Made by a program: the position numbers and the translations under genes. From an uncultured Pelagibacteraceae bacterium (GTDB lineage: Bacteria; Pseudomonadota; Alphaproteobacteria; Pelagibacterales; Pelagibacteraceae): a stretch of 48,281 nt of DNA. Position 1 is the first letter of the stretch, and each line of letters opens with the position of its first letter. Positions 35,280-43,472 of this stretch are shown one piece after another. Location: the NCBI GenBank assembly GCA_902608385.1, contig CACLNT010000012.1, positions 1 through 48,281 on the forward strand. The letters are read 5' to 3'. Under the pieces are notes generated by a model that ran no database searches, had not been told where the DNA came from, and saw only the letters and a program-made list of their open reading frames with translations.

Positions 35280-35999
35280 ATGAGTCATTTGATATTAGTA
35301 AGACATGGACAAAGTGAGTGGAATCTGGAAAATAGATTTACAGGATGGGTTGATGTAGATCTTGCTCCAAAAGGTAAACTTGAAGCATGTAAGTCAGGAG
35401 AACTTATAAAAGAACAAAAATTTAAAATTGATTATTTTTTTACCTCATACCAAAAAAGAGCAATAAATACTCTTAAATTAATACTTAATACTTTGAGAAT
35501 TAAAGACATTGAAACAATTAAAGCTTGGCAATTAAATGAACGACATTACGGAGCACTAACAGGACTGAATAAAGATGAAATGAAAAAAACTTATGGAGAA
35601 AAAAAAATACATGAGTTTAGAAGGTCATGGAATACTGCTCCTGATCCTTTAAATAAAAATAATCCTTATCACCCAATCAACATTGAAACTTATAAGGATG
35701 TACCGTTAGAAAATATACCTGATACAGAATCTCTTAAAGATACATATGAAAGAGTATTACCTTATTTTAAAAAAGAAATTCAAAACAAATTAGAAAATAA
35801 CAAAAACGTGCTTGTGGCCGCACATGGTAATTCTATAAGAGCCATATGTAAATTTTTATTCAATTTGGATGAAAAAAAAATACCTCTACTTGAAATTCCT
35901 ACTGGAAATCCATTGATGATTGTGTTCAATTCAAAAAATGAAATTACAAAATGTAATTATTTAGATCAAGAAAGAGCAAAAGATTTAATAGCTTTTTAA
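35280..35999 (+). CDS. gpmA: 2,3-bisphosphoglycerate-dependent phosphoglycerate mutase
   Basis: 239 residues. Interconverts 3- and 2-phosphoglycerate in glycolysis/gluconeogenesis. The phosphorylated His9 is in RHGQSEWN (8-15), followed by NRFTGWVDVDL, ERHYGALTGLNK and AAHGNSIRA, all classic for dPGM. It ends by overlapping the convergent nucleotidyltransferase by 15 bases. Confidence 0.96.
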   Translation: MSHLILVRHGQSEWNLENRFTGWVDVDLAPKGKLEACKSGELIKEQKFKIDYFFTSYQKRAINTLKLILNTLRIKDIETIKAWQLNERHYGALTGLNKDEMKKTYGEKKIHEFRRSWNTAPDPLNKNNPYHPINIETYKDVPLENIPDTESLKDTYERVLPYFKKEIQNKLENNKNVLVAAHGNSIRAICKFLFNLDEKKIPLLEIPTGNPLMIVFNSKNEITKCNYLDQERAKDLIAF

Positions 36000-36686
36000 C
36001 AATTTATTATAGATTTCTAAATCAGTAACATGATAAAATTTATTTTTGCTTTCATATCCATACAATTTATTTTCCTTAATTAAATCATTCCATATTTGCA
36101 AAATTGAAAAACTTTTATTTTTAACTGATGAAAATAATTTTTTATTTATAATTTGGCATCCTGTAAAAATGTACTGATTTAATTTTTTTTTATTTAATTG
36201 ATTCTCTAATAAACTAAAATCACCATTTAAATTCTTATCAAAGCTTAAATTTTTGTTTACAACCATTAAAATATTTTGAATTTTTTTCGAAAAATAAAAA
36301 TTTTCCATTTCTTTAATACAATTTAAATAGTCAATGCTCCATACTGTGTCTGGGTTAAAAACTAAAAAATCTTCCTCATTTATTGAATTGGTCATATTAA
36401 GAATTCCACCACCAGTGTCTAAAATTTGATTTCCATCTTCAATTATTTCAATTTTTACATCAAAATTTTTTTGCTCAATAAAAATCTTTATCTGATCTTT
36501 TAAGTAAAAAGTATTTAATTTAATATCACTAATACCTAATTTATTTATTAAATTAATTGTATTTTCTAACAGTGTTAAATCATTTAATTTTAAAAGTGGT
36601 TTTGGATTCTTTAAAGTTAATGGGTTTAATCTTTTACCATAGCCTGCACATAACACTAATGCTGTATTAATTTTAAACATTTTCAT
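35985..36686 (-). CDS. Sugar-1-phosphate nucleotidyltransferase (MurU/GMP-like)
   Basis: 233 residues. N-terminal LCAGYGKRLNPLT...PKPLL is the NTP-binding signature, with DTGGGILN and FNPDTVW (metal-binding Asp) later. The short length fits MurU-type N-acetylmuramate-1-phosphate uridylyltransferase or a mannose-1-phosphate guanylyltransferase. The usual partner kinase AmgK is not adjacent, so the peptidoglycan-recycling role is only a possibility. It overlaps sbcB by 14 bases and gpmA by 15. Confidence 0.8.
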   Translation of the reverse strand: MKMFKINTALVLCAGYGKRLNPLTLKNPKPLLKLNDLTLLENTINLINKLGISDIKLNTFYLKDQIKIFIEQKNFDVKIEIIEDGNQILDTGGGILNMTNSINEEDFLVFNPDTVWSIDYLNCIKEMENFYFSKKIQNILMVVNKNLSFDKNLNGDFSLLENQLNKKKLNQYIFTGCQIINKKLFSSVKNKSFSILQIWNDLIKENKLYGYESKNKFYHVTDLEIYNKLLKSY

Positions 36687-38115
36687 ATTTTTTTTGTACT
36701 GACATTATATATTCGTTAAGTTCATCTAAGAATTTTAGTTTTTCTTCATCGTTTTGATCTGAATATTTGTCTCTTAGAGTATCAATTTCTGTAAAACATG
36801 TTGAAACTGTCCACCATTTTTCTCTCTTTTCGCTTAAAATTCTTTTTGCTATTCCGCGTTGAATTGTTTTAAAAATATCTGGAGGTAATACTTCTGGCGC
36901 TTCTTGAAAAATTATTTTTTTTCCAAAACCTATTAACCTTTTATCCTCAAATTTATCCAGTAAATTTAATTTATCTTTCCAGGAAGCAGCGTGCCAGGCT
37001 CCAAATCGTGAAGTATCTTTATTTGATGTAAATTTAGTATAAATGCTTTCCTCCGCATAAATGTCTTCTTGAGATTTTGATTGCTCTTTTTCTTCTGCTA
37101 TCTCTCTTAATGCTGTTAGAATATTCTTAGAAAATTTCTCATTATTTCTTACTAGTTGAGCTCTTTGTTTAATTAAGCTTGGATCAATTGCGTTATATGG
37201 CTCTACCTTCATTCCATATGCAGCATCAATAATTATTGGTGCTTTATTAGATCTAATTGTTCTTAAAAATTTAGGTGTTTTTTTCATCTCAATTTTTAAT
37301 TCATTGATTGACATTTTAAACAATGGTTCAACATCAACTCTAAGATCTACTGCCTGGCCCCATTTATAAATGGGATGAATGCAATGTTTTGGGTGCAAAG
37401 GGGCACATAAATACAATCTAGATTTTCCATAAAAATATTCATTCAAAGTTATTATGTTCTCTTTCTGAAAGATTGTTTCAGTATCTGCTTTGCTAGCTGT
37501 TCTTAAAAACATGTCCCAAGTAGTGGGTTGTTTTTTTTTTATTAATCTTAGTATTTTCATAGTTAATGTTGCATCAAAAAAAGCGGAGTGAGCATCACTA
37601 GAATCAAATCCATTCATCCGACTTAAGGATTCAAGTTTAAATACCGGGTTATTTTTCTCATTAATCTCTGTTTCCAATACATTTGAGTCTATAGCGTAGG
37701 CTCCTCTTGCAATATTAATACCATCATGTCTTTTATTGGGTGATGCATTTGTAATATAAGGATATCTAATCCCTTTAAAAAACTCCTTCCGAAGCATTTC
37801 ATCGTCAAATCCAATGTTACTCCAACCAAGAAAAATTATAGGTCCCCATTTCTTTCCCCAATGAGTAAAGATTCGCTCTACTTCACTAAGCATTTGATAA
37901 TGACTTAAATTAGTTTTGGTTAATTGATCAATAGTTGTCTTGTTAACAATTAAGGCCATTGCCTGAGGAATCTCACCTTCTGGCAATCTACATCTTAAAT
38001 TAAACCTGTCTTTTTCTTTAAAATTTTCATCAACCAGCACGCCTCCAATTTCAATTATGCTGGCCCAGTCTGTTGCTGCCGAACTACTTTCTATATCCCA
38101 AATAGCTAAATTCAT
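36673..38115 (-). CDS. sbcB: Exodeoxyribonuclease I
   Basis: 480 residues. DEDDh 3'-5' single-strand DNA exonuclease. Asp7 and Glu9 in WDIESS are the first acidic ligands, GWSNIGFDDEMLRKEFF holds the second motif, and SSDAHSAFFDATLTMKI the H-x-x-x-x-D motif. The C-terminal helical domain is also present. Length matches E. coli ExoI (475). Acts in recombination and mismatch repair. Confidence 0.93.
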   Translation of the reverse strand: MNLAIWDIESSSAATDWASIIEIGGVLVDENFKEKDRFNLRCRLPEGEIPQAMALIVNKTTIDQLTKTNLSHYQMLSEVERIFTHWGKKWGPIIFLGWSNIGFDDEMLRKEFFKGIRYPYITNASPNKRHDGINIARGAYAIDSNVLETEINEKNNPVFKLESLSRMNGFDSSDAHSAFFDATLTMKILRLIKKKQPTTWDMFLRTASKADTETIFQKENIITLNEYFYGKSRLYLCAPLHPKHCIHPIYKWGQAVDLRVDVEPLFKMSINELKIEMKKTPKFLRTIRSNKAPIIIDAAYGMKVEPYNAIDPSLIKQRAQLVRNNEKFSKNILTALREIAEEKEQSKSQEDIYAEESIYTKFTSNKDTSRFGAWHAASWKDKLNLLDKFEDKRLIGFGKKIIFQEAPEVLPPDIFKTIQRGIAKRILSEKREKWWTVSTCFTEIDTLRDKYSDQNDEEKLKFLDELNEYIMSVQKKYENV

Positions 38116-38246
38116 ATTTTTAAAAATCTTCTATAATGCTATGTTTTGATGAATGTTTAGATTATTTTTATGAGGACTAAACCATTTGCATCTAAACGAG
38201 TAGCTTCTAGTTAGTAATATCTCTTGTAAGTACTGGTATTTAAAAG
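38116..38246. other. 131-base intergenic region with a plus-strand micro-ORF
   Basis: Between the divergently unlinked sbcB and the MGME1-like gene. On the plus strand a TATAAT (38136-38141) is followed by a 14-codon ORF starting ATG at 38170 (MRTKPFASKRVASS). The piece from 38172 to 38215 is less AT-rich than its surroundings. No tRNA or clear hairpin terminator is seen. It could be a small RNA, leader or nothing. Confidence 0.25.
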
Positions 38247-38933
38247 TCAAGATAAATTATTCATTTCATTAAATTTCTTTAATCTTCCTAGAAATAAATT
38301 TTGATACATGAGTAATTCTGGTCCTTCAATTTTAAAATCCTGAAATAAATTATCTACAGTACATAGTAAAATTACTCCTAAAGTAATATTAGTTTTATAA
38401 ACAACATTGTGTGCCAAGGTATAAGCGCCTAATTGAAGAAAATAATCTTGTATATAATCAACCTTTTTTGGTTTATTTGCTTGTTTAAAATCTATAATTG
38501 TTTCTTGTCCTTGGTAAATACCAACTAGATCAGCTGTCCCAGCATATTTCTCTGGATAATATAACGTAGTTTCCATTCCATAAATTTCTTCTAACTTGCC
38601 TTTAATTCCTTTATCTATTATTTCTTTAGACATTCGAATATATTGTTCATTGTTATCAAAAAAACTTTCATTAATCCTTCCTCTTAAAAAATCTTCTATA
38701 TAAGAATGCATTGATGTTCCTCTGCTAGATGCTTCATTTTTAATTCTGTTCGCTTCTTTCTGTCCAACTCGTTCTTTCCAATTTTCTAGAGAAGCTTTAT
38801 CCTCTTCAGATTTAGTGGCTTGCAAAATAGAAGTAACACTTGGCAATTTTTCTTCACCAAATAAATATTTTCTAAAGCCATTTTCTATTGACCGTGATGA
38901 TTTTGGATAAGTAAATTTGTTATTCCACTCCAT
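38247..38933 (-). CDS. MGME1-like PD-(D/E)XK exonuclease
   Basis: 228 residues from ATG 38933 (MEWNNKFTYPKSS). A longer frame to 39002 would lie in rmuC. It carries LPSVTSILQATKSEEDKASLENWKERVG and RGTSMHSYIEDFL, then the nuclease core: GTADLVGIYQGQETIIDFKQANKPKK (Asp...D-x-K) and the LQLGAYTLAHN helix. This resembles MGME1, the mitochondrial 5'-3'/3'-5' single-strand exonuclease, and some phage exonucleases. It probably degrades or trims DNA ends. It lies downstream of rmuC. Confidence 0.75.
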   Translation of the reverse strand: MEWNNKFTYPKSSRSIENGFRKYLFGEEKLPSVTSILQATKSEEDKASLENWKERVGQKEANRIKNEASSRGTSMHSYIEDFLRGRINESFFDNNEQYIRMSKEIIDKGIKGKLEEIYGMETTLYYPEKYAGTADLVGIYQGQETIIDFKQANKPKKVDYIQDYFLQLGAYTLAHNVVYKTNITLGVILLCTVDNLFQDFKIEGPELLMYQNLFLGRLKKFNEMNNLS

Positions 38934-38970
38934 TTTGTAATTTATAATTGTATTTGATTTAAAAATGAAA

Positions 38971-40026
38971 TTAATTTTTAAGTTGTTTTGAGTGGTCAAC
39001 AAATTTTTCTACATTTTCTGTTTTAGCGGCTATTTCAACTTGCTCGGGATCTTTTATATTTTCTAAAGTTCTTGTAATTGACCTTGCATCTTTTCCAAAA
39101 CTATCAACAACACCCATAGCTTCTTCTAATTTTTTTCTAAGAAGAAGCACGTTATCAAAATGTTTTGAAAATCTCGTACTAATATTTCTTAGATGATCAT
39201 AAATTTCGGTTGCATGTTTTTGAACTTTAAGTGTTTGAAAACCCATATGTAAAGATTGTAAGTAAGCTGAAAGAGTATTGGGTCCTAAGATCACAACCTT
39301 ATACTTTTTCATTAACTCCTGCGTTAATAATTCTTTTGTGCTTGGATCTTGATATGAGCTCAATTCTGAGAATAAACTTTCAGTTGGGGCATAAACTATT
39401 GCAAAATCTGTGCTTTTTGGTGGAACAATATATTTTTCATTCACACTTTTAGCTTTATCTCTAAACGCTCTAGCTAATTTTGTTCTAGCATCTCCAGCAG
39501 CTTTTTTGTCATCAGCTTGATAGGCATCATCAATGGCTTTAAATTTTTCTACTGGAAAATGACTATCCACGGGAACCAAAACTCCATCTTGAAGTTTAAT
39601 CGCAAATTCAACATTTTCGCCTGTATCCTCTTTCATCTTAACATTTGAGATAAATTGAGAGGCAGGTAATAAATCTTTTAATAAAGAAGCCAAACTAAAC
39701 TCAGCCAAGGTTCCATATTTCTTAACTCCAGCTAAAATCTTATTAATCCCATCTTGGCTTTTATTTAAATTTTCAACTTGAGTATTAAAAGCAGAAACTT
39801 TTTCATTAACAGAGGTTAATGTTTGTGTCATGTCTCTTGTAACATCCTTGGATAAATTATTAAATGAAGCAGACATTGTGTTAAAAGAATTATTTATACT
39901 TTCTTTTAAGTTATTGAGCTCCTGAGTGTTATCTATAGGCTCTTCCTTTTTTTTACGCTGAGTAATTAATAGATAAATAACGACTCCTATTAGAGCTAAA
40001 ATTATATAAGATAACGAATCTTGCAT
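38971..40026 (-). CDS. rmuC: DNA recombination protein RmuC
   Basis: 351 residues. N-terminal membrane anchor (about 5-22), a coiled coil (about 35-95), then the RmuC nuclease-like core with SLLKDLLPASQFISNVKMK, VEFAIKLQDGVLVPVDSHFP and KSTDFAIVYAPTESLFSE. RmuC limits inversions and rearrangements between short repeats. Shorter than E. coli RmuC (475), the loss being in the coiled coil. The stop lies 37 bases upstream of the MGME1-like ATG. HisG ends 24 bases upstream. Confidence 0.93.
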   Translation of the reverse strand: MQDSLSYIILALIGVVIYLLITQRKKKEEPIDNTQELNNLKESINNSFNTMSASFNNLSKDVTRDMTQTLTSVNEKVSAFNTQVENLNKSQDGINKILAGVKKYGTLAEFSLASLLKDLLPASQFISNVKMKEDTGENVEFAIKLQDGVLVPVDSHFPVEKFKAIDDAYQADDKKAAGDARTKLARAFRDKAKSVNEKYIVPPKSTDFAIVYAPTESLFSELSSYQDPSTKELLTQELMKKYKVVILGPNTLSAYLQSLHMGFQTLKVQKHATEIYDHLRNISTRFSKHFDNVLLLRKKLEEAMGVVDSFGKDARSITRTLENIKDPEQVEIAAKTENVEKFVDHSKQLKN

Positions 40027-40049
40027 AAGTAATGAGATACTAAAATAAA

Positions 40050-40739
40050 TTATCTGCTAAGCAAGTTTATAATCTTTTTAATTCCTGATTTTTTTGAAGA
40101 AAATTTTGATATCATTAAACAAGCTTGTGATTTTAAAATTTCACCATCCTTTAAAATTCTTAAATTATTAGCTTTTAATGTTGCACCTGTACTCGTTATA
40201 TCTGATATTGCTTCTGCTGTACCGGTAAATGGCGACACTTCCGTACTTCCTAGACTTTGAACTAATTGAAATTGCGTCACTCCTTTGGAGTATAAAAATT
40301 GTCTAGTTAAGTTTGGATATTTTGTTGCAACTCTTAAAAGTCTTTTTTTCTTTTTTTTAAATTCGTCTGCAACTTCATCTAAGTCTAATAATGTTTGAAC
40401 ATCTATCCACAAATCAGGAATAGCTAAAACCAAATTTGCATTACCAAAATTATACTTTTTCCTAATTAAAATTTTGTTTTGTACATTAACTTCACTTTCT
40501 TTAAACAAATCATATCCTGAAAAACCAATATCAATATTACCTAATGATAACTGTTCAATGCATTCTCTAGCATGCAAATAAATAATTTTAACATTTGGAA
40601 TTTTTTTAATGTATCCAAATAAATCTCTCTCTCCTCTTTCAGAATAAATATTTAATTTATTCCTTTTAAAGATATTAATTGTGTCATGCTTTAATCTTCC
40701 TTTGGATGGAAGTCCTATATTGATAACTTTTTTAGTCAT
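40050..40739 (-). CDS. hisG: ATP phosphoribosyltransferase, catalytic subunit (short form)
   Basis: 229 residues. First step of histidine synthesis: ATP + PRPP to phosphoribosyl-ATP. It starts INIGLPSKGRLKHD and has SPFTGTAEAISDITSTGATLKAN, the PRPP-binding loop. It is the short HisG form, lacking the C-terminal regulatory domain, and therefore requires HisZ, which is encoded directly upstream with an 8-base overlap. It is the last gene of the tRNA-His/hisS unit. Confidence 0.95.
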   Translation of the reverse strand: MTKKVINIGLPSKGRLKHDTINIFKRNKLNIYSERGERDLFGYIKKIPNVKIIYLHARECIEQLSLGNIDIGFSGYDLFKESEVNVQNKILIRKKYNFGNANLVLAIPDLWIDVQTLLDLDEVADEFKKKKKRLLRVATKYPNLTRQFLYSKGVTQFQLVQSLGSTEVSPFTGTAEAISDITSTGATLKANNLRILKDGEILKSQACLMISKFSSKKSGIKKIINLLSR

Positions 40740-41787
40740 ATAAATTCATATTTACAGCAGCACCTACCGCAGAAACTTTTCTAAATCCTAAATTGGTTGT
40801 TAATTGATCGTATCTTCCTCCAGATATGAAATTTTTTAATTTTGATTTTATTTTAACTTCTATGGAAAAAATCATAGAACTATAAAATTCAACTTCTCTA
40901 CCATTAGCGGCTGAAAATTCTATTTTTATACTCTTATTATTATTTTTGCTTAAAGGAAAAAAACCTTTTCCAACAATTATATTAATTTTATTTTTTTTAA
41001 AAAAAGCATTTAAAACATTTGGAGCATTTTTTAATGGACATTTTATTTTTAAAAACTGTTTTATAATATTCGTATTTTTTTTTCCTGTTGAAGATTTTCT
41101 TGGGTCTTTAATCTTCATATTAAATCTGCCTAATACCTCATTATAAGTTCTGCCAGCAATAATTTTATTTTGGTTTTCTTTTCTCATTTTTTGATATCTT
41201 GATTTATCCGTTTCAACAAATACTGGATCAATATCTGAATTTGTTTCTAATCTTTTTAATAATTCGTTAAAATAATTTTCATTCCAATAATATCTTTTAA
41301 GTCTATTTTTCCATCTTCTTGGAATGTCTAGTTTGTTAATTAATAAATTAAACAACTCAACATTGCCAATTTTTAAAACTGACTTTTTAAAACCACTGTT
41401 TTTTAATATTTTTAAAGACGTGTCTATAATCTCCTTGTCGTCTTTCTGTTTATTGTTAGATCCTAAAATTTCATAACCAATTTGATTTTTTATAATACTG
41501 TCCTTTTTTTGGTAAGTTTTTCTAAATGCTTCAGCGCTATAAAAAACTTTTTCTCTAATATCTTTTTTGTTTTGTATAAATCTTATTGCTGAGGAAATTG
41601 TTAAATCTGGTCTTAAACAAAGTTCTTTTCCATTTAAATCATAAAATGAAAATAAGAATTTCTTAAAATTTTCTCCAGATCTTTGAAGTATATATTTGGT
41701 TTCAAGAACTGGATCTAAAGCAATATTACTAAAACCCTTGGACTTGATAGATCTAAGAATTTTTTTAGATAATTTTTTTGATTTCAT
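40732..41787 (-). CDS. hisZ: ATP phosphoribosyltransferase regulatory subunit
   Basis: 351 residues. HisRS-like paralogue without tRNA charging; it activates short HisG and carries the histidine feedback site. The class II core is seen in CLRPDLTISSAIRFI and ISGGRYDQLTTNLGF, but there is no anticodon-binding domain and the usual HisRS YY-G motif is replaced by SAANGREVEFY. The start overlaps hisS by 23 bases. Confidence 0.93.
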   Translation of the reverse strand: MKSKKLSKKILRSIKSKGFSNIALDPVLETKYILQRSGENFKKFLFSFYDLNGKELCLRPDLTISSAIRFIQNKKDIREKVFYSAEAFRKTYQKKDSIIKNQIGYEILGSNNKQKDDKEIIDTSLKILKNSGFKKSVLKIGNVELFNLLINKLDIPRRWKNRLKRYYWNENYFNELLKRLETNSDIDPVFVETDKSRYQKMRKENQNKIIAGRTYNEVLGRFNMKIKDPRKSSTGKKNTNIIKQFLKIKCPLKNAPNVLNAFFKKNKINIIVGKGFFPLSKNNNKSIKIEFSAANGREVEFYSSMIFSIEVKIKSKLKNFISGGRYDQLTTNLGFRKVSAVGAAVNMNLYD

Positions 41788-43156
41788 TTATTAAACTTTC
41801 TTTTGTAACGATTTTTTGATCGTTTTCTTTTGAAGACTTTAGGTTTTTTAAAGTAAATTTATTTTCTTTAATCTCTGACTCGCCTACTATAATTGCTAAT
41901 GGGCAACCTTTTTTATCTGCATAAGTTAACTGTTTTTTTAAATTTTTTGATGAATCTAAATATAATTCAGAGCTTATTCCATTTTCTCTTAAATAATCTA
42001 AAATTTCATAATATTTTTTTAAATATTTACTATCTAAAATACAAATGAGGACTGGCTCATTATTTTTTGTTTTAATTAAGTTAATTTGACTCAAAACAAA
42101 TAGTAATCTATCAACTCCAATACTCATCCCAGTTCCTGGAAAATCTGCGCCTTTAAATCTTGATATAAGTTTGTCATAACGACCTCCTGAGGCGATACTT
42201 CCTACATCAATTTCTTTCCCTTTAGGATTTTTAACCTTAAAATTAAGATTAGTTTCAAAACAAAATCCATCATAGTAAGCAAGACCGCGAACTATTGTAA
42301 AGTTGGGTTGAATTACCTTTTCATAGTTTCCATAACTTAGAATTTCTAAAAGATCTTCAGTTTCCTTAATTCCTTCAACAGATAATGAATTTTTTAAAAT
42401 AGATTTTAAATCTTTAAGGTTTTTAATTTTTAAAAAATTTAAAATTTCTGACGCCTGCGTATCAGATAGGTTGGCGCCCCTTGTAATTGCTCCAGAAGGA
42501 TCTACTCTTTCTTTTTTAAGTAAATCTTCAACTCCTTTTAATCCAATTCTATCTAACTTATCAATAGCTCTAATTACTTTTAATTCTTGATTCTTGTCAG
42601 TAATCTTCAGCTGATTAATTAATCCTTGAACAATTTTTCTATTGCTTATACTTACTTTAAATTGTTTTTCACTCAATCCACATTTTGTTAAGGTATCAGC
42701 AATAATATTGCAAATCTCTCCATCAGCTTGGCTCTTATTTACATTTCCAATAATATCAACATCTGCTTGTGTAAACTCTCTGTACCTTGCATTTCCACTT
42801 TTTTCATTTCTCCAAACATTTCCTGTTGCATATCTCTTGTAAGGAAAAGGAAGAAATCTATATTGTCCAGCAACAAATCTACTTAAAGGACTACTTAAAT
42901 CATATCGAAGAGTAATTTTTTCTTTACCGTCATTAAATGTGAATACATCTGACATAGAATTATCTTCTTCGTCTGCCAAAAACGATCCTATATTTTTGCT
43001 AATCTCAAAAGATGGTGTTTCTAAAGGGCTAAAACCAAACTTTAAAAAATTATTTTCAATTATCTCAAGCAATTTCTTTTTAAGCGATAATTGTTTATTC
43101 CATCTATCTTCAAAACCTGAAGGTAATCCAGGTATTAATTTTTCTTCTTTTTTCAT
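41765..43156 (-). CDS. hisS: Histidyl-tRNA synthetase
   Basis: 463 residues from ATG 43156 (KKEEKLIPGLPSGFED). A longer frame to 43204 is excluded because it runs through the tRNA-His gene. Class II core: RYDLSSPLSRF, motif 2 GNVWRNEKSGNARYREFTQAD, HisA-type LAYYDGFCFE, and SIASGGRYDKLI. A C-terminal anticodon-binding domain is present. No SD fits in the 4 bases between the tRNA 3' end and the ATG. Order: tRNA-His, hisS, hisZ, hisG. Confidence 0.95.
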   Translation of the reverse strand: MKKEEKLIPGLPSGFEDRWNKQLSLKKKLLEIIENNFLKFGFSPLETPSFEISKNIGSFLADEEDNSMSDVFTFNDGKEKITLRYDLSSPLSRFVAGQYRFLPFPYKRYATGNVWRNEKSGNARYREFTQADVDIIGNVNKSQADGEICNIIADTLTKCGLSEKQFKVSISNRKIVQGLINQLKITDKNQELKVIRAIDKLDRIGLKGVEDLLKKERVDPSGAITRGANLSDTQASEILNFLKIKNLKDLKSILKNSLSVEGIKETEDLLEILSYGNYEKVIQPNFTIVRGLAYYDGFCFETNLNFKVKNPKGKEIDVGSIASGGRYDKLISRFKGADFPGTGMSIGVDRLLFVLSQINLIKTKNNEPVLICILDSKYLKKYYEILDYLRENGISSELYLDSSKNLKKQLTYADKKGCPLAIIVGESEIKENKFTLKNLKSSKENDQKIVTKESLINEIKKII

Positions 43157-43160
43157 TTTT

Positions 43161-43235
43161 TGGTACCGCCTCTTGGAATTGAACCAAGATTGAGAGTTCC
43201 ACAAACTCCAGGATTAACCATTATCCGAAGGCGGC
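43161..43235 (-). tRNA. tRNA-His (GTG), CCA encoded
   Basis: 75 nt including CCA. Acceptor GCCGCCT/AGGCGGT (G1-U72), D arm GGAT/ATCC, anticodon stem GGAGT/ACTCT with loop TTGTGGA (anticodon GTG), T arm CTTGG/CCAAG with loop TTCAATT, discriminator A73. The base before G1 is T, so there is no encoded G-1, and A73 replaces the usual C73. This is the derived alphaproteobacterial tRNA-His type. The hisS ATG starts 4 bases after the CCA. Confidence 0.95.
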
Positions 43236-43288
43236 ATTCCTTCCTTTGTTTTATACTAATTGTTATTAATTTTAAATTTATAAAATGA

Positions 43289-43363
43289 TTAAATTGCTAG
43301 CGTGCAGCCAGCATGAGAATGATGTCTGTGAGTGTTTCTTAATACTTTAATTGTTCTAACCAT
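43289..43363 (-). CDS. 24-aa His-rich leader peptide
   Basis: ATG 43363 to TAA 43289. The peptide contains RNTHRHHSHAGC: four His in six positions (12, 14, 15, 17) among 24 residues. It is 53 bases upstream of tRNA-His and the hisS-hisZ-hisG genes, all on the minus strand, so it resembles a hisL attenuator peptide. The 3' half is richer in G+C than the surroundings. No SD is evident, and no textbook terminator follows. A metal-binding micropeptide is an alternative. Confidence 0.55.
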   Translation of the reverse strand: MVRTIKVLRNTHRHHSHAGCTLAI

Positions 43364-43404
43364 TGCGAGTTAAATAACACTTATTCTTATAAATGCAAGT
43401 AGGT

Positions 43405-43456
43405 TTTGTATAGGAACAAAAAAAGCTTACTTTAGTTTTTAATATTCCTATACAAA
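43405..43456. repeat. 12-bp perfect inverted repeat between csp and the His leader
   Basis: TTTGTATAGGAA (43405-43416) and TTCCTATACAAA (43445-43456) flank a 28-base A/T spacer with a possible inner AAAG/CTTT stem. As RNA it would form a long hairpin after the cold-shock gene, without a following T run on the minus strand. As DNA it could be an operator for the downstream His transcription unit. Confidence 0.7.
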
Positions 43457-43472
43457 TTTATGTGAATTAGAT

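Noticed and set aside
38934-39002. Earlier in-frame start for the MGME1-like nuclease
   Set aside because: It overlaps the end of rmuC, and the residues are low-complexity I/N/K/F.
43157-43204. Earlier in-frame start for hisS
   Set aside because: The extension would translate the tRNA-His gene; the N-terminus from 43156 matches the normal HisRS start.
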